A DNA stretch of 64,000 bases. Source: Rhodamnia argentea. Lineage: Eukaryota; Streptophyta; Magnoliopsida; Myrtales; Myrtaceae. Position numbers and translations under genes: made by a program. Numbering within the stretch: the stretch's first letter is position 1; each line of letters opens with the position of its first letter. Of the stretch, positions 36,166 to 45,977 are shown in pieces. Under the pieces are notes generated by a model. The model saw nothing but the letters and a program-made list of their open reading frames with translations. It ran no database searches and was not told where the DNA came from. The stretch lies in the NCBI RefSeq assembly GCF_020921035.1, contig NC_063155.1:18123311-18187310 (forward strand). The letters run 5' to 3'.

Positions 36166-36766
36166 AATCAATAAACTGATTTCGATAGTCTATTTCATGT
36201 GTTAAGGAGCGCGCAGCAGAAACCCGATACATTTTGCTTGAAGATATCACGAAGAAGGAGTCCAAGTCTAAGCTCATTAATATATCCAGTTGGATCTATT
36301 TTCGCTCAAAAGCTTAAGCCGGTGAGTTCTGGGCCAACTAAGATATATTAATTATTTTAGTCCATACCAATTATTCGATATGGGATTCATCTAGCATAAC
36401 TCATATGTGTATATCTTCCACACCAAAATTTCACCCAAAAAAAAAACACAAAAGGGAAGCGTAGATTTTCAAAGATTTAATTTGATGGAACTCGGAACAA
36501 TGATTTTAAAAAGTGAACCAATTCAAATACAAACTAAACCGGGCACTCGTGAGTGGCTTCGGAAACATACATGGGGCCCACTTCTTGAAAGTATCTTATA
36601 AGTAGTTCAACTTTAATTGAAAAAAAGGAAAAAGACGAAGGAAATAAAAGATGTGGATCAACTTTAATTTACAAGTTTCAGGTTGTCAATGAAACTTGTA
36701 TCGTCATAAAAAGATTTAACAATTTAAGCAGAAAAAGAAAGAAAAAGACGACGGAAATAAAAGATG

Positions 36767-36830
36767 TGGAGATGCGGGGAGTCGAACCCCGATGTCATGT
36801 CATGAGCTCAACCATTCGAGCTACATCCCC
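36767..36830 (-). pseudogene. tRNA-Ala-derived pseudogene, array copy 2
   Basis: Minus strand: acceptor GGGGATG, D-arm TAGCTCGAATGGTTGAGCT, T-arm CGGGGTTCGACTCCCCG and 3' CATCTCCA are all tRNA-like and still pair. The anticodon arm is replaced by a short ATGACATGACAT-type stretch, giving 64 nt. It cannot decode, yet keeps internal boxes A and B. Confidence 0.8.
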
Positions 36831-38282
36831 ATTTGCAGTTTTCTTAAGAAACTAGAAAATTTAACCAAATTAGCTCTTATGTCGTGTTAATTGGCAAATC
36901 AAATCCCACCTTATCTCTTCAAAAAAATATCTTTTTAACAACCTTTTCGGGTAACGATATATCTAAAAAATTCTGCTGACTTGCGTCATTTCTTGTGATT
37001 GTGGTTACTAATTAACTCTTGCGAAGCAATTGATAGAGACGATAGTGATGTGTTTGACACGTCAAGTTTTTTCAACAGTACAACAATTAAATGTTAATAT
37101 CGAAAATGTCTTGTCTTGGTATACCTCATAAAGCAACTATTCAGATAAAAATCATGATTATATCGATTTGATGATTTGATTGATAATTACAATTGGGATA
37201 AATCACTCAATAAATATACTTGGATCGATGATGAAACACCATTAAAATAAGATCTAATGCTAAGACGATAGCGATGTGTTTGACACGTCAAGGTTTTCAA
37301 TAGTGCAAAAATTAAATGTGAATATCGAAAATGTCTTGTCTTGCATATCTCACACAGCAATGATTTAGATAAAAATCATGATTATCTCGATTCGTTAATC
37401 GGATCGATAATTACAATCAGGATAAATCACTTGATAAATATACTTGGATTGGTGATGGAACATCCTTAAAATAAGATCTAATGCTTAATTTTTTTCTCGT
37501 TGACTTTTATCTTAATTTCATATTAGTCTTCTTTTTTCTTTTTCCTTTTTTTTTACTCTAAAATAATGGCTTAGTTGCGTGAGAGGCTGGTTATTTACGG
37601 CAATTTGAAAAGCCCTGTACAATTGTCTGCCCTTCTAAAATTTAATTCTTATTTCACCTACTTATACAACATCTTTTCTTTTGGGGTAGGAAATCCACAT
37701 GGATCCATCCAACTGGGTCATTGCATAAATAAATTGCAATAATTCAAGCCACATATATCCATTAAGATGGGCCATTTCTAATTATTATCTGGTATGAAGA
37801 ATTCGAGATAAATAGATATTCAATATTCTTTTTATGGTTATATTATTAACTTCACTTGCTAATTAAAATTGTAATTGCAAATAAGCATCAACTCAATAAT
37901 TATACTTTGAACTATTATGACACTCCATATAAACACGACGAACCATCCAATATCTTTCTAGTTGCAAGTGAGATTAGTTTACTTCATGTAAGTTACTCAC
38001 GACAAATTGAGAAATCCATGATTTCAGAGATTTAATTTGATGGAATTCGGAACAATGATTTTAAGAAGTGAACCAATTCAAATACAAACTAAGCTGGGCA
38101 CTCATGAGTGGCTTCGGAAAAATACATGGCGCCCACTTCTTGAAAGTATGTTATAAGTAGTTTGACTTTAATTTGCAACTTGTATTCGCATAAATAGATT
38201 TAATACTTTAAGCAGAAAAGAAAAAGAAAAAGATGAAAGATATAAAAGATGTGGATCAGCTTTAATTTGCAAGTTGTATTCT

Positions 38283-38336
38283 ACGCAGGGAGTCGAACAC
38301 CAGTGTTATAAATTCAACCATATGACCTACATCCCC
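38283..38336 (-). pseudogene. tRNA-Ala-derived pseudogene, array copy 3
   Basis: The most decayed copy: GGGGATGTAGGTCATATGG then GTGTTCGACTCCC, with no anticodon arm and a damaged 3' acceptor strand. Confidence 0.7.
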
Positions 38337-39799
38337 ATTTACAATATCCTTAAGAAACTAAAATATTTAACCAAATTAGTTATTTACGACGTGGTTTGTT
38401 GGCAAATCAAACCCCATCTTATCTCTTCAAAACAATATCTTTTTAACAACCTTTTCGGGAAACAATATATCTAAAAAATATTGTTGACTTATGTCATCTC
38501 TTGTGATTGTGACTACTAATTAACTCTTGCGAAACAATTGATAGAGACGATAGTGATGTGTTTCATATGTCAAGTTTTTTCAACAGTACAACTATTAAAT
38601 TTGAATATAAAAAATAACTTGTCTTGGTATATCTCACAAAAGCACTATTTAGATAAAAAATCATGATTATCTCGATTTGTTGATCGGAATGATAATTACA
38701 ATAGGTGTAAATCCCTCGATAAATATACTTGAATCGATGATGGAACGCCATTAAATAAGATCTTTTAACCAATTTTTTTTCATGTTGGCTTGTATCTTAA
38801 TTTCATATTCGTCTTCTTTTTTCTTTGTCCTTTTTTAAGTAATGGGTTACTTGCGTGAGAGGCAATTTATTTACGACAATTTGAAAAGCCCATGTGCAGT
38901 TGTCTGCGGTTCTAAAATTTAACTCTTATTTCACCTGCTTATACAATATCTTTTCTTTTGGGGTAGAAAATCGACATGGATCCATCCAATTGGGTCGTTA
39001 CATAAATAACTTGCGATAATTCAAGCCACATATATCCATTAAGATGGGTCGTTTCTAATTATTATCTGATATGAAGAATTCGGGATATATAGATATTCAA
39101 TATTCTTTTTATGGTTATAACATGAACTTCACTTGTTAATTGAAATTATAATTACGAATCAGCGTCAACCCAATAATTATACATTGAACTATTATAACAC
39201 TCCGTATAAACACAATCAAACCATCCAATATCTTTCTAGTTACAAGTTAGATTATTTTCCTTCAGGTAAGTAACTCACAACAAATTGAGAAATCCATGTC
39301 CACGTTCGGTCTTTTTAGAATTTTTATTTTTTTTCTCCTCTTTGATATATGTTGTATTTTCGGAACATGATATTCATGTATATCCATTTAGTGAGGTCAT
39401 ATGTAATTTTTTGTCTAGAATAATTGGGACGACATATATCTTTCACACTAAAATTTCATAAATAAAAAAAAAAAGACAAAAGGGAAGCATAGATTTTCAG
39501 TGATTTAATTTGATGGAAGTCGGAACAATGATTTTTAAAAGCGAACCAAGTCAAATACAAACTAAACTGGGCACTCGTGAGTGGCTTTGGAAACATACAT
39601 GGGGCCCACTTCTTGAATGTACGTTATAAGTAGTTCAACTTTAATTGAAAAAAAAAGAGAGAAAAAGACGAAGGAAATAAAAGATGTGGATCAACTTTGA
39701 TTTACAAGTATGAGGTTATCAATGAAACTTGTATTGTCATAAAAAGATTTAACAATTTAAGCAGAAAAAGAAAGAAAAAGACGAAGGAAATAAAAGATG

Positions 39800-39858
39800 T
39801 GGAGATGCGGGGAGTCGAACCCCGATACCATGAACTCAACCATATGAGCTACATCCCC
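39800..39858 (-). pseudogene. tRNA-Ala-derived pseudogene, array copy 4
   Basis: Minus strand: GGGGATGTAGCTCATATGG, a short linker, then CGGGGTTCGACTCCCCG and CATCTCCA, 59 nt. Acceptor and T-arm pair perfectly; the anticodon arm is gone. Confidence 0.8.
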
Positions 39859-41329
39859 ATTTGCGGTATTCTTAAGAAACTAAAAACCTTAACCAAATTA
39901 GTTCTTATCTCGTGGTTAATTGACAAATCAAACCCCACCTTATCTCTTCAAAACAATATCTTTTTAACAACCTTTTCGGGTAACAATATATCTAAAAAAT
40001 TCTGCTGACTTGCGTCATTTCTTGTGATTGTGGTTACTAATTAACTCTTGCAAAGCAATTAATAGAGACAATAGTGATGCGTTTGACATGTCAAGTTTTT
40101 TCAACATGTGAATATAAAAAAATGTCTTGTCTTGGTATATCTCATAAACCAATTGTTTAGATAAAAATCATGGTTATCTCAATTTGTTGATTGGATCGAT
40201 AATTACAGTCAGGATAAATCATTCTGATAAATATACTTGGATCAATGATGAAACACCATTAAAATAAGATCTAATGCTTAATAGAGACTATAGTGATGTG
40301 TTTGACACATCAAGTTTTTTCAATAGTACAACAATTAAATGTGAATATTGAAAATGTCTTGTCTTTGTATACCTCACAAAGCAACAATTTAGATAAAGAT
40401 CATGATTATCACGATTTTTTATCGGAGCGATAATTACAATCGGGATAAATCACTGATAAAAATGCTTGGATCGATGATGGAACACCCTTAAAATATGATC
40501 TAATGCTTAATTTTATTTTCACGTTGACTTGCATCTTAATTTCATATTCGTCTTCTTTTTTCTTTTTCCTTTTTTTTTTTACTTTTAAGTAATGTGTTCC
40601 TTGCTTGAGAGGCAAGTCAGTTAGGACAATTTGAAAAGCTCATGTACAATTGTCTACCCTTCTAAAATTTAATTCTTATTTCACCTGCTTATACAATATT
40701 TTTTTTTTCTTTTGGGATAGAAAATCCACATGGATCCATCCAATTAGGTCATTCCATAAATAATTTGCGATAATTCAAGCCACATATATTTATTAAGATG
40801 GGCCATTTCTAATTATTATCCGATATGAAGAATTCGGGATATATAGATATTCAATATTCTTTTTATAGTTATAATATGAACTTCACTTGTTAACTGAATT
40901 ATAATTACGAATCAACGTCAACTCAATAATTATACTTTGAACCATTATAACACTCCATGTGAATACGTGTGACATTTTGAATTTTTGCCTAATTAATTAA
41001 AGGCAATATCGATATTAGAGTCAAATTACTTGACTTAGGATTGACTAATATCATGTAATTATTGAGTTGATAATGCGAGCTTAATTTTTTGGGGAGAAAT
41101 ACCAAGTGATCATAGTACAATTGTGACTACTAGGACTTTTCTTGATCGACTAAGAGTGATCGCGCTGTTATATTAGATATTAGCTATTAGCTATTAAGAG
41201 GCTAATTAAGGGACTATAGTGTAAAGTTGACCTCTAAAGATGGAAAAGTCGATTTTCATATATTGAATCTGATAAAAAAAAATATGATGGAAGTCGAGAC
41301 AATCATTTTAAAGTGTGATTTATGCTCTG

Positions 41330-41592
41330 TTTGTTTCACGATGATTTGGAAACATTAATAAAAAGTTATCGTTTATATCGCTTGAAATAATTAATCATTA
41401 TCGACACCGAAATTATGTCTAAAGTAGATGACGAGAATAATTTTCATTCACTCATTTTTGTAAGAGACATAAAGATCGGAAAATATTTTTCAAATCAATT
41501 ATTTTTTGCCGGAAAAAACAAAGACTTAAATCAAAACATACTTGCAAGAAGTGGATCCCGTATATTTTTTTGCGAAACAAATGGAGCCTAAG
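41330..41592. mobile_element. MITE with CTCTGTTTGTTTC-type ends, copy 3
   Basis: Left end GCTCTGTTTGTTTCACGATG; right end TTTTTTGCGAAACAAATGGA then GCCTAAG, inverse of the left. Part of the right end (GTTAAACAAACGGAGCCTAAG) is repeated at 41640-41665 and 41730-41755, suggesting nested or duplicated ends. Confidence 0.5.
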
Positions 41593-41826
41593 TTCAACTT
41601 TAATTTGCAAGTTTCTAGTTTGCAATGAAATTATATTTTTTTGTTAAACAAACGGAGCCTAAGTTTAAGCGTAATAAAGCGCAGACTTAAATCAAAACAT
41701 ACTTGCAAAATGTAGGCCCTATGTATTTTTTTGTTAAACAAACGGAGCCTAAGATTAACTGTAATTTGCGAGTTTCTGGTTTGCAATGAAATTTATATTG
41801 TCATTAAATTAAAAACGAAGGAAATG

Positions 41827-41830
41827 AAAA
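41827..41830 (-). terminator. Pol III T-run terminator of tRNA-Ala
   Basis: Read on the minus strand, TTTT begins 6 nt after the tRNA 3' end, the normal RNA polymerase III stop signal. Confidence 0.6.
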
Positions 41831-41835
41831 TAAAG

Positions 41836-41908
41836 TGGAGACGCGGGGAATCGAACCCCGTGCCTCTCGCATGCGAAGCGAGCGCTCTACCATATGAGCT
41901 ACGTCCCC
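41836..41908 (-). tRNA. tRNA-Ala, anticodon CGC
   Basis: A 73-nt cloverleaf on the minus strand. Acceptor GGGGACG pairs with CGTCTCC (one G-U) plus discriminator A. The D-arm begins TAGCTCATATGG (box A), anticodon stem CTCGC/GCGAG encloses the loop TTCGCAT with CGC, and the T-arm contains GGTTCGATTCC (box B). CCA is not encoded, as expected for a nuclear gene. This is the only intact member of five related copies in the 35-42 kb duplication array. Confidence 0.93.
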
Positions 41909-42545
41909 CGTTTGTTCTTTACCTGAGAAACAAAAATATGTATCCAAAGATATTGTTATGCTGTGGTTCATTGCAAATCAAACCCAATCATATATCTTCA
42001 AAATTATTTCTTTCGACAAACGTTTTAGAGAAAGAAGATATCTGAAAAATTATGCTGATTTTCGTTATCTCTTGTGACAGTGGTTACTATTTTAACTCTT
42101 GAGCAGCAAATTATCAGAGATCCGATAGTGATGTGTTTGACAATAGTACAATTTCTCTATGTTTGAAAGAAAGATTAAAATTTCAACGTTAAAACTTTCT
42201 CGAACATTTGTGAAATGCCGCTCTGGATGTTGAATTCTAAGAATGTTACAGTGCAATTATAAAGCAAAACAAATCGTAATTTGAAATTTCAAAGATGATT
42301 GTCTTATGACATCGGGACGATATTGCATACTCAATTTGAATTTGAATCTTGGTCGTAATACAGATTATTCAATGTATTTTTTCAAAATCCATTTATGTGA
42401 CTTTTCATTGTACGAAACCCAAAAAGAAAGGATAAATAAGAGAATTCAGAACAGAAATGAATCAAATTTAAAATAAATTTTATGTTTTCAACAGTACAAC
42501 TATTCAATGGGATTACTAATTGGACCAAACTAGTATTTCTCTAAC

Positions 42546-43165
42546 TTGATGTTTGGTTCCAATACAACGAGTGTAGAGGAATAGAGTTACAATAAATGTT
42601 ATATCGTTGGATTTTGATAATGTAATACCTATCACTTTGTTTGATTGACACGATCATGGGAGCACGGATGAAATGCCCAAGATGTCTTAAAATATGTATC
42701 CTTACCAAGCAAGACAGGTAATTCAAGGTTATGTGGTTATAGTTTTATACAGCACATGGAAGCATCAAAATAGTTCTAGTTATCTAATATTAAATACTCT
42801 AATTATATGATCTAGGGATACGATCATAATTAGCCGGTTAATTGGATGAAATTAGCATAGAAACCCAACACCATAGCTCTCACTTAAATCCGAGTTCCTC
42901 AAAGTATAAACCAAAGTGCAATCACCAATTCTGGAGCCGAAAATGTAGACACGCGCTTACCACTAGATCAATCCCGTAAAGTGTATTTGATAGTATTATA
43001 CGGTGCGAATATTTCTTATAACTACATGCGTGTAATAAATCGTTTAGTGATGATTAGTCTATTTGTGATCAGTGGCTTAGTATAGGAGATAGGAGGGATT
43101 ATATAGTATAGTAGCATAAAATATCTTGTTGTTAGATCAATAATGTTAATTTAATGATACTAGGG
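42546..43165. other. AT-rich intergenic stretch
   Basis: After the last array unit (similar to 35.1-35.6 kb up to about 42545) the sequence is AT-rich without recognisable gene or repeat until the fold-back element. Confidence 0.4.
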
Positions 43166-43685
43166 TTATTACCATGAAAAATCCTAAACCGATACACCCG
43201 TGACAAATTTACGCCAAATTATTTTTTTGACCACAAAAAATCCCAAATTGGTACACACGCGACAAATTTACCCCAAACTATTTTTTTGACTATCAAAAAT
43301 CCTAAACTGGTATATCTGTGACAAATTTACCATGAATTAATTCTTTTGACCACGAAATATCCCAAACCAGTATACTTGTGACAAATTTACCCAACATTAA
43401 ATTGAATTAATATCACAAAAAACCCCAAATTGATAAACTTGTGATAAACAAAGGGCAAAAATCCCAAAATGGTATACTTGTCAACCGCCACGTGTCATCC
43501 AACTCAGCAATTTGACAGTTAAATTTATCGAAAACTAATAGAGGGTAAATTTGTCATAAATGTACCAGTTTGGGGTAAATTTGTCACAAGTGTACCAGTT
43601 TGGGAGTTTTTTGTGATTAAAAAAATAGTTTGGAGTAAATTTATTACAAGTATACCGGTTTGAGATTTTCTATGATATGAACCCA
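43165..43685. mobile_element. Fold-back (inverted-repeat) element with subterminal tandem units
   Basis: The left arm has about four units of the form GTGACAAATTTACCCCAAACT...GACCACAAAAAATCCCAAA; the right arm has the inverse complement (TTTGGGGTAAATTTGTCACAA, ACCAGTTTGGGAGTTTTTTG). The outer ends mirror each other: ACCATGAAAAATCCTAAACC against GGTTTGAGATTTTCTATGAT. The whole 0.5 kb can fold on itself and codes for nothing. Such long, internally repeated inverted ends are typical of MULE/fold-back elements; boundaries are approximate. Confidence 0.75.
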
Positions 43686-43706
43686 TGATATTATTATACA
43701 ATTACC

Positions 43707-44352
43707 ATTAGAGGTGTCAAAATTGAACTAGAAAATCGAACCGAACCCCTAACCGAACTAAAAAGTTAGTGCATTTCGGTTCGGTTCGGTTTCCAATTCA
43801 AGTAATTGAAAAGTAACCATTCTTTTTTTTTTTCCAGTTTGGTTAACCAAATCGCATTGAAAATCTCTCGCAATAACCTTTTTTTTTTATTTTTTCCTTT
43901 TTCTTTCTTTTCTTTTATTTTTCTCTTTTTTGGGCTGAGGGCTAGCAAACTGGTTGAGGATCGGCTGCTCCTGGCAATGATCGGGGTGGTTCGCCCGACC
44001 CTAGTGAGGGTAGGCAACCCCCGACAATACTTGGGCAAGAGGTGCAACGCCCTTGCCTAGGCCCTCCTCTAGTGTCGGAGGGGGCCGCGACGCCCTCACC
44101 TAGGGCCGGTGAGGGCATGGCGGCTCCCCCATCCCTCAGCCCCAAAAAAGAAAAAAAAAATAAAACAAAAGAAAAAGGAAAAAAATAAAAATAAAAAATC
44201 GAACTAAACTGAATCTAACCGAACTGAATTTTCAGTTCGGTTCATATTCAGTTCGAGGCCAGATTCGATTTAGTTCAAGTTGACAAGCTAATGGTTCAAT
44301 TGGGTTTTATTTTTTTTAAAAATCAAACCGAACTGACACATTGACACCCTTA
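43707..44352. mobile_element. hAT-like non-autonomous element, about 0.65 kb
   Basis: Ends GAGGTGTCAAAATTGAAC and, at the other side reverse-complemented, AAGGGTGTCAATGTGTCAG are inverted. Subterminal CGGTTCGGTT/AACCGAAC repeats lie inside both ends, as in the element at 21435. A GC-rich middle (43.93-44.14 kb) contrasts with the T-rich flanks; its open frames show no known protein. An exact target duplication was not found. Confidence 0.6.
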
Positions 44353-44764
44353 ATTTTTAGGGGTGATCCTTGGTAACATGGTTATAATTATATTGGTGGT
44401 TTTCTAGTTAGCTTGTCCTACCAGTAGAAGGGAGAGGAAATAAAGATGGAGAGGCACTTGAGAAATAGCTTTATATCACAACCAAGCTGCAACAATGTTC
44501 GAAAAAAACTACTCACAAAAAACTGAAACAAAAATAACCATTGCTAAAAGAGCCAAAGGACATTAGTTAAGATCACTAACAATAATGAAATTGCATTTTG
44601 AAGTATTCTGAAACAAGTTTCAATAAAAGACACGTTTCACATCAAATATTTACCTATTCGTACCATAATGTTTTACCCTTGACTAGCACTTTAGACCAGA
44701 TTAGGAGTAATAACTCGCGGTCACCAGGTCGTCTCGGTGTAAAGATGCACTACAGAACATGTCA

Positions 44765-45000
44765 ACTCAAAGCGGCATGATTTAGAAAATATTTTTTTTT
44801 TAAATAATTGTTTATAATATTTACAAAAATGACTGAATAAAATACTTTCATCGTTTGCGAAAATGATTAGATATAAATTATTGACAATGATACAAATATT
44901 TTTTATAAGCTAATTCTTTTCAGCGATACAAATGTCATTTTTAAACAAATATTTCTTCAATTATTTATTTTTTGGAAAATAAATGGACCATAATGTCATA
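44765..45000. mobile_element. MITE remnant, copy 4 of the 29430 family
   Basis: Begins TAGAAAATATTTT and ends TTATTTATTTTTTGGAAAAT then AAATGGACCATAA, resembling the inner parts of the 29430 family ends. Degenerate, ends incomplete. Confidence 0.4.
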
Positions 45001-45202
45001 ATTTTTTTAAAAGTGCGCTTGCAAATTATTGTAATATGTCAACACCATATCCCATCGACTGAAACCAAACAACATGTGACATATGGAGTATCATTACTTC
45101 AAAATCCGAAAACACATGGATAGAAGAGTGTTTTAAGTATCAATACTTACTCGTCAATCTAAATGAGTTACAACGTTCTATTCGATGTCTGGTGAATTTG
45201 AC

Positions 45203-45239
45203 ACCTAGAGGACAAGATTATCAATCGTGTCCTCTAGGT
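45203..45239. other. Perfect 12-bp inverted repeat (hairpin)
   Basis: ACCTAGAGGACA (45203-45214) and TGTCCTCTAGGT (45228-45239) are exact inverse complements around a 13-nt spacer, about 740 bp upstream of the PIEZO start codon. No U-run follows. It may be part of a decayed transposon or a regulatory palindrome. Confidence 0.7.
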
Positions 45240-45753
45240 CAACACGAAATTGACCTGAGCATGATTAGGCTTGAGCGGGCTCTTCGTTGTGTTCGCGTTA
45301 CTCCATTCGCGTCGGAAATTGTTGCCCTTCCTCTAAACAGGATTTTAAAAACATTTCCTAAGAAGATTTGTAATTGTAAAAATAAATGAGCTTCACGCGA
45401 TAAAGGACAAAAAAAAACATGGCTAAGCGATCAAGAGATTTGGCGGGGTCCACATAGACGCATCGCGTAAACGAACATAACGACATGACATTTTCGTTCT
45501 TCTGCTGCGAAAGAAGGGGAAGAAGCAGAGAGCCTGAGCACACCAGCATCTTGCTCGCTCCATCGACGCCAACACCGATCTCTCCCACGATTTCCTTCGT
45601 CGGAATCTGCGTATTTCTCCACAGCTGTTCCGCCAATCAGCGATTGACGCCCCCTCCAGCTCTCACCACCCTCGAGGAAATCCGCCATTCTCATTCCTCG
45701 TTAGTCGATTTTGCTCTGTTCTGATTTCTGAGACGCTTTCTGATTTCCTCACG

Positions 45754-45913
45754 ATGATGTCCGGGAGCTGATTGATGGGGATTCGTTTGTTTTTCCGTGT
45801 GGTCACGTCCGTCGTGGACTTCAGTTCATGCGAAGAGATCCTGATTAGCCTTCAGGTTCAACACTGGTTTGCAAACATTTGATCTCGTTGGTGTTATGGT
45901 CTCTGGGTATTGA
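45754..45913 (+). promoter_or_regulatory. Upstream ORFs in the presumed PIEZO 5' leader
   Basis: Three short ATG frames precede the PIEZO ATG out of frame: 45754-45771 (5 codons plus stop), 45775-45882 (35 codons plus stop) and 45896-45913 (5 codons plus stop). The main frame has no ATG between a TAG at 45846 and 45978. If the leader includes them, translation of PIEZO would need leaky scanning or reinitiation. The transcription start is not known from sequence. Confidence 0.4.
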
Positions 45914-45977
45914 CTCGTCCGTTGCGTTTGGGGACTTCTTCGAACTGGAGAGGCAGCGGACCGAGAGGGGTTTGGCA

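Larger units (their letters stand above)
36400..41000. repeat. Tandem segmental array, period about 1.52 kb, carrying tRNA-derived modules
   Basis: Three consecutive units align along their length: a GATTTAATTTGATGGAA block at 36475, 38030 and 39503, then a tRNA-like module at 36767, 38283 and 39800 (spacings 1516 and 1517 bp). Next come an AATGTCTTGTCTTGGTATA block, a TTTTCTTTTGGGGTAG block and a TGGATCCATCCAA block. An inner segment of about 220 bp is itself duplicated in the first and third units (37.03-37.49 and 40.06-40.50 kb) but single in the second. Related sequence also flanks: 29.2-30.4 plus 34.5-35.6 kb (older copy, interrupted) and 41.7-42.5 kb. Confidence 0.88.

Noticed and set aside
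43766..44145. Frames in the GC-rich core of the 43.7-44.35 kb element
   Set aside because: Low-complexity Lys- or Pro/Gly-rich sequence inside a non-autonomous transposon, with no domain.
45879..45977. N-terminal extension of PIEZO in frame upstream of 45978
   Set aside because: The frame is open back to a stop at 45846 but has no ATG, and known plant PIEZOs begin at the position of MGKILNGF.
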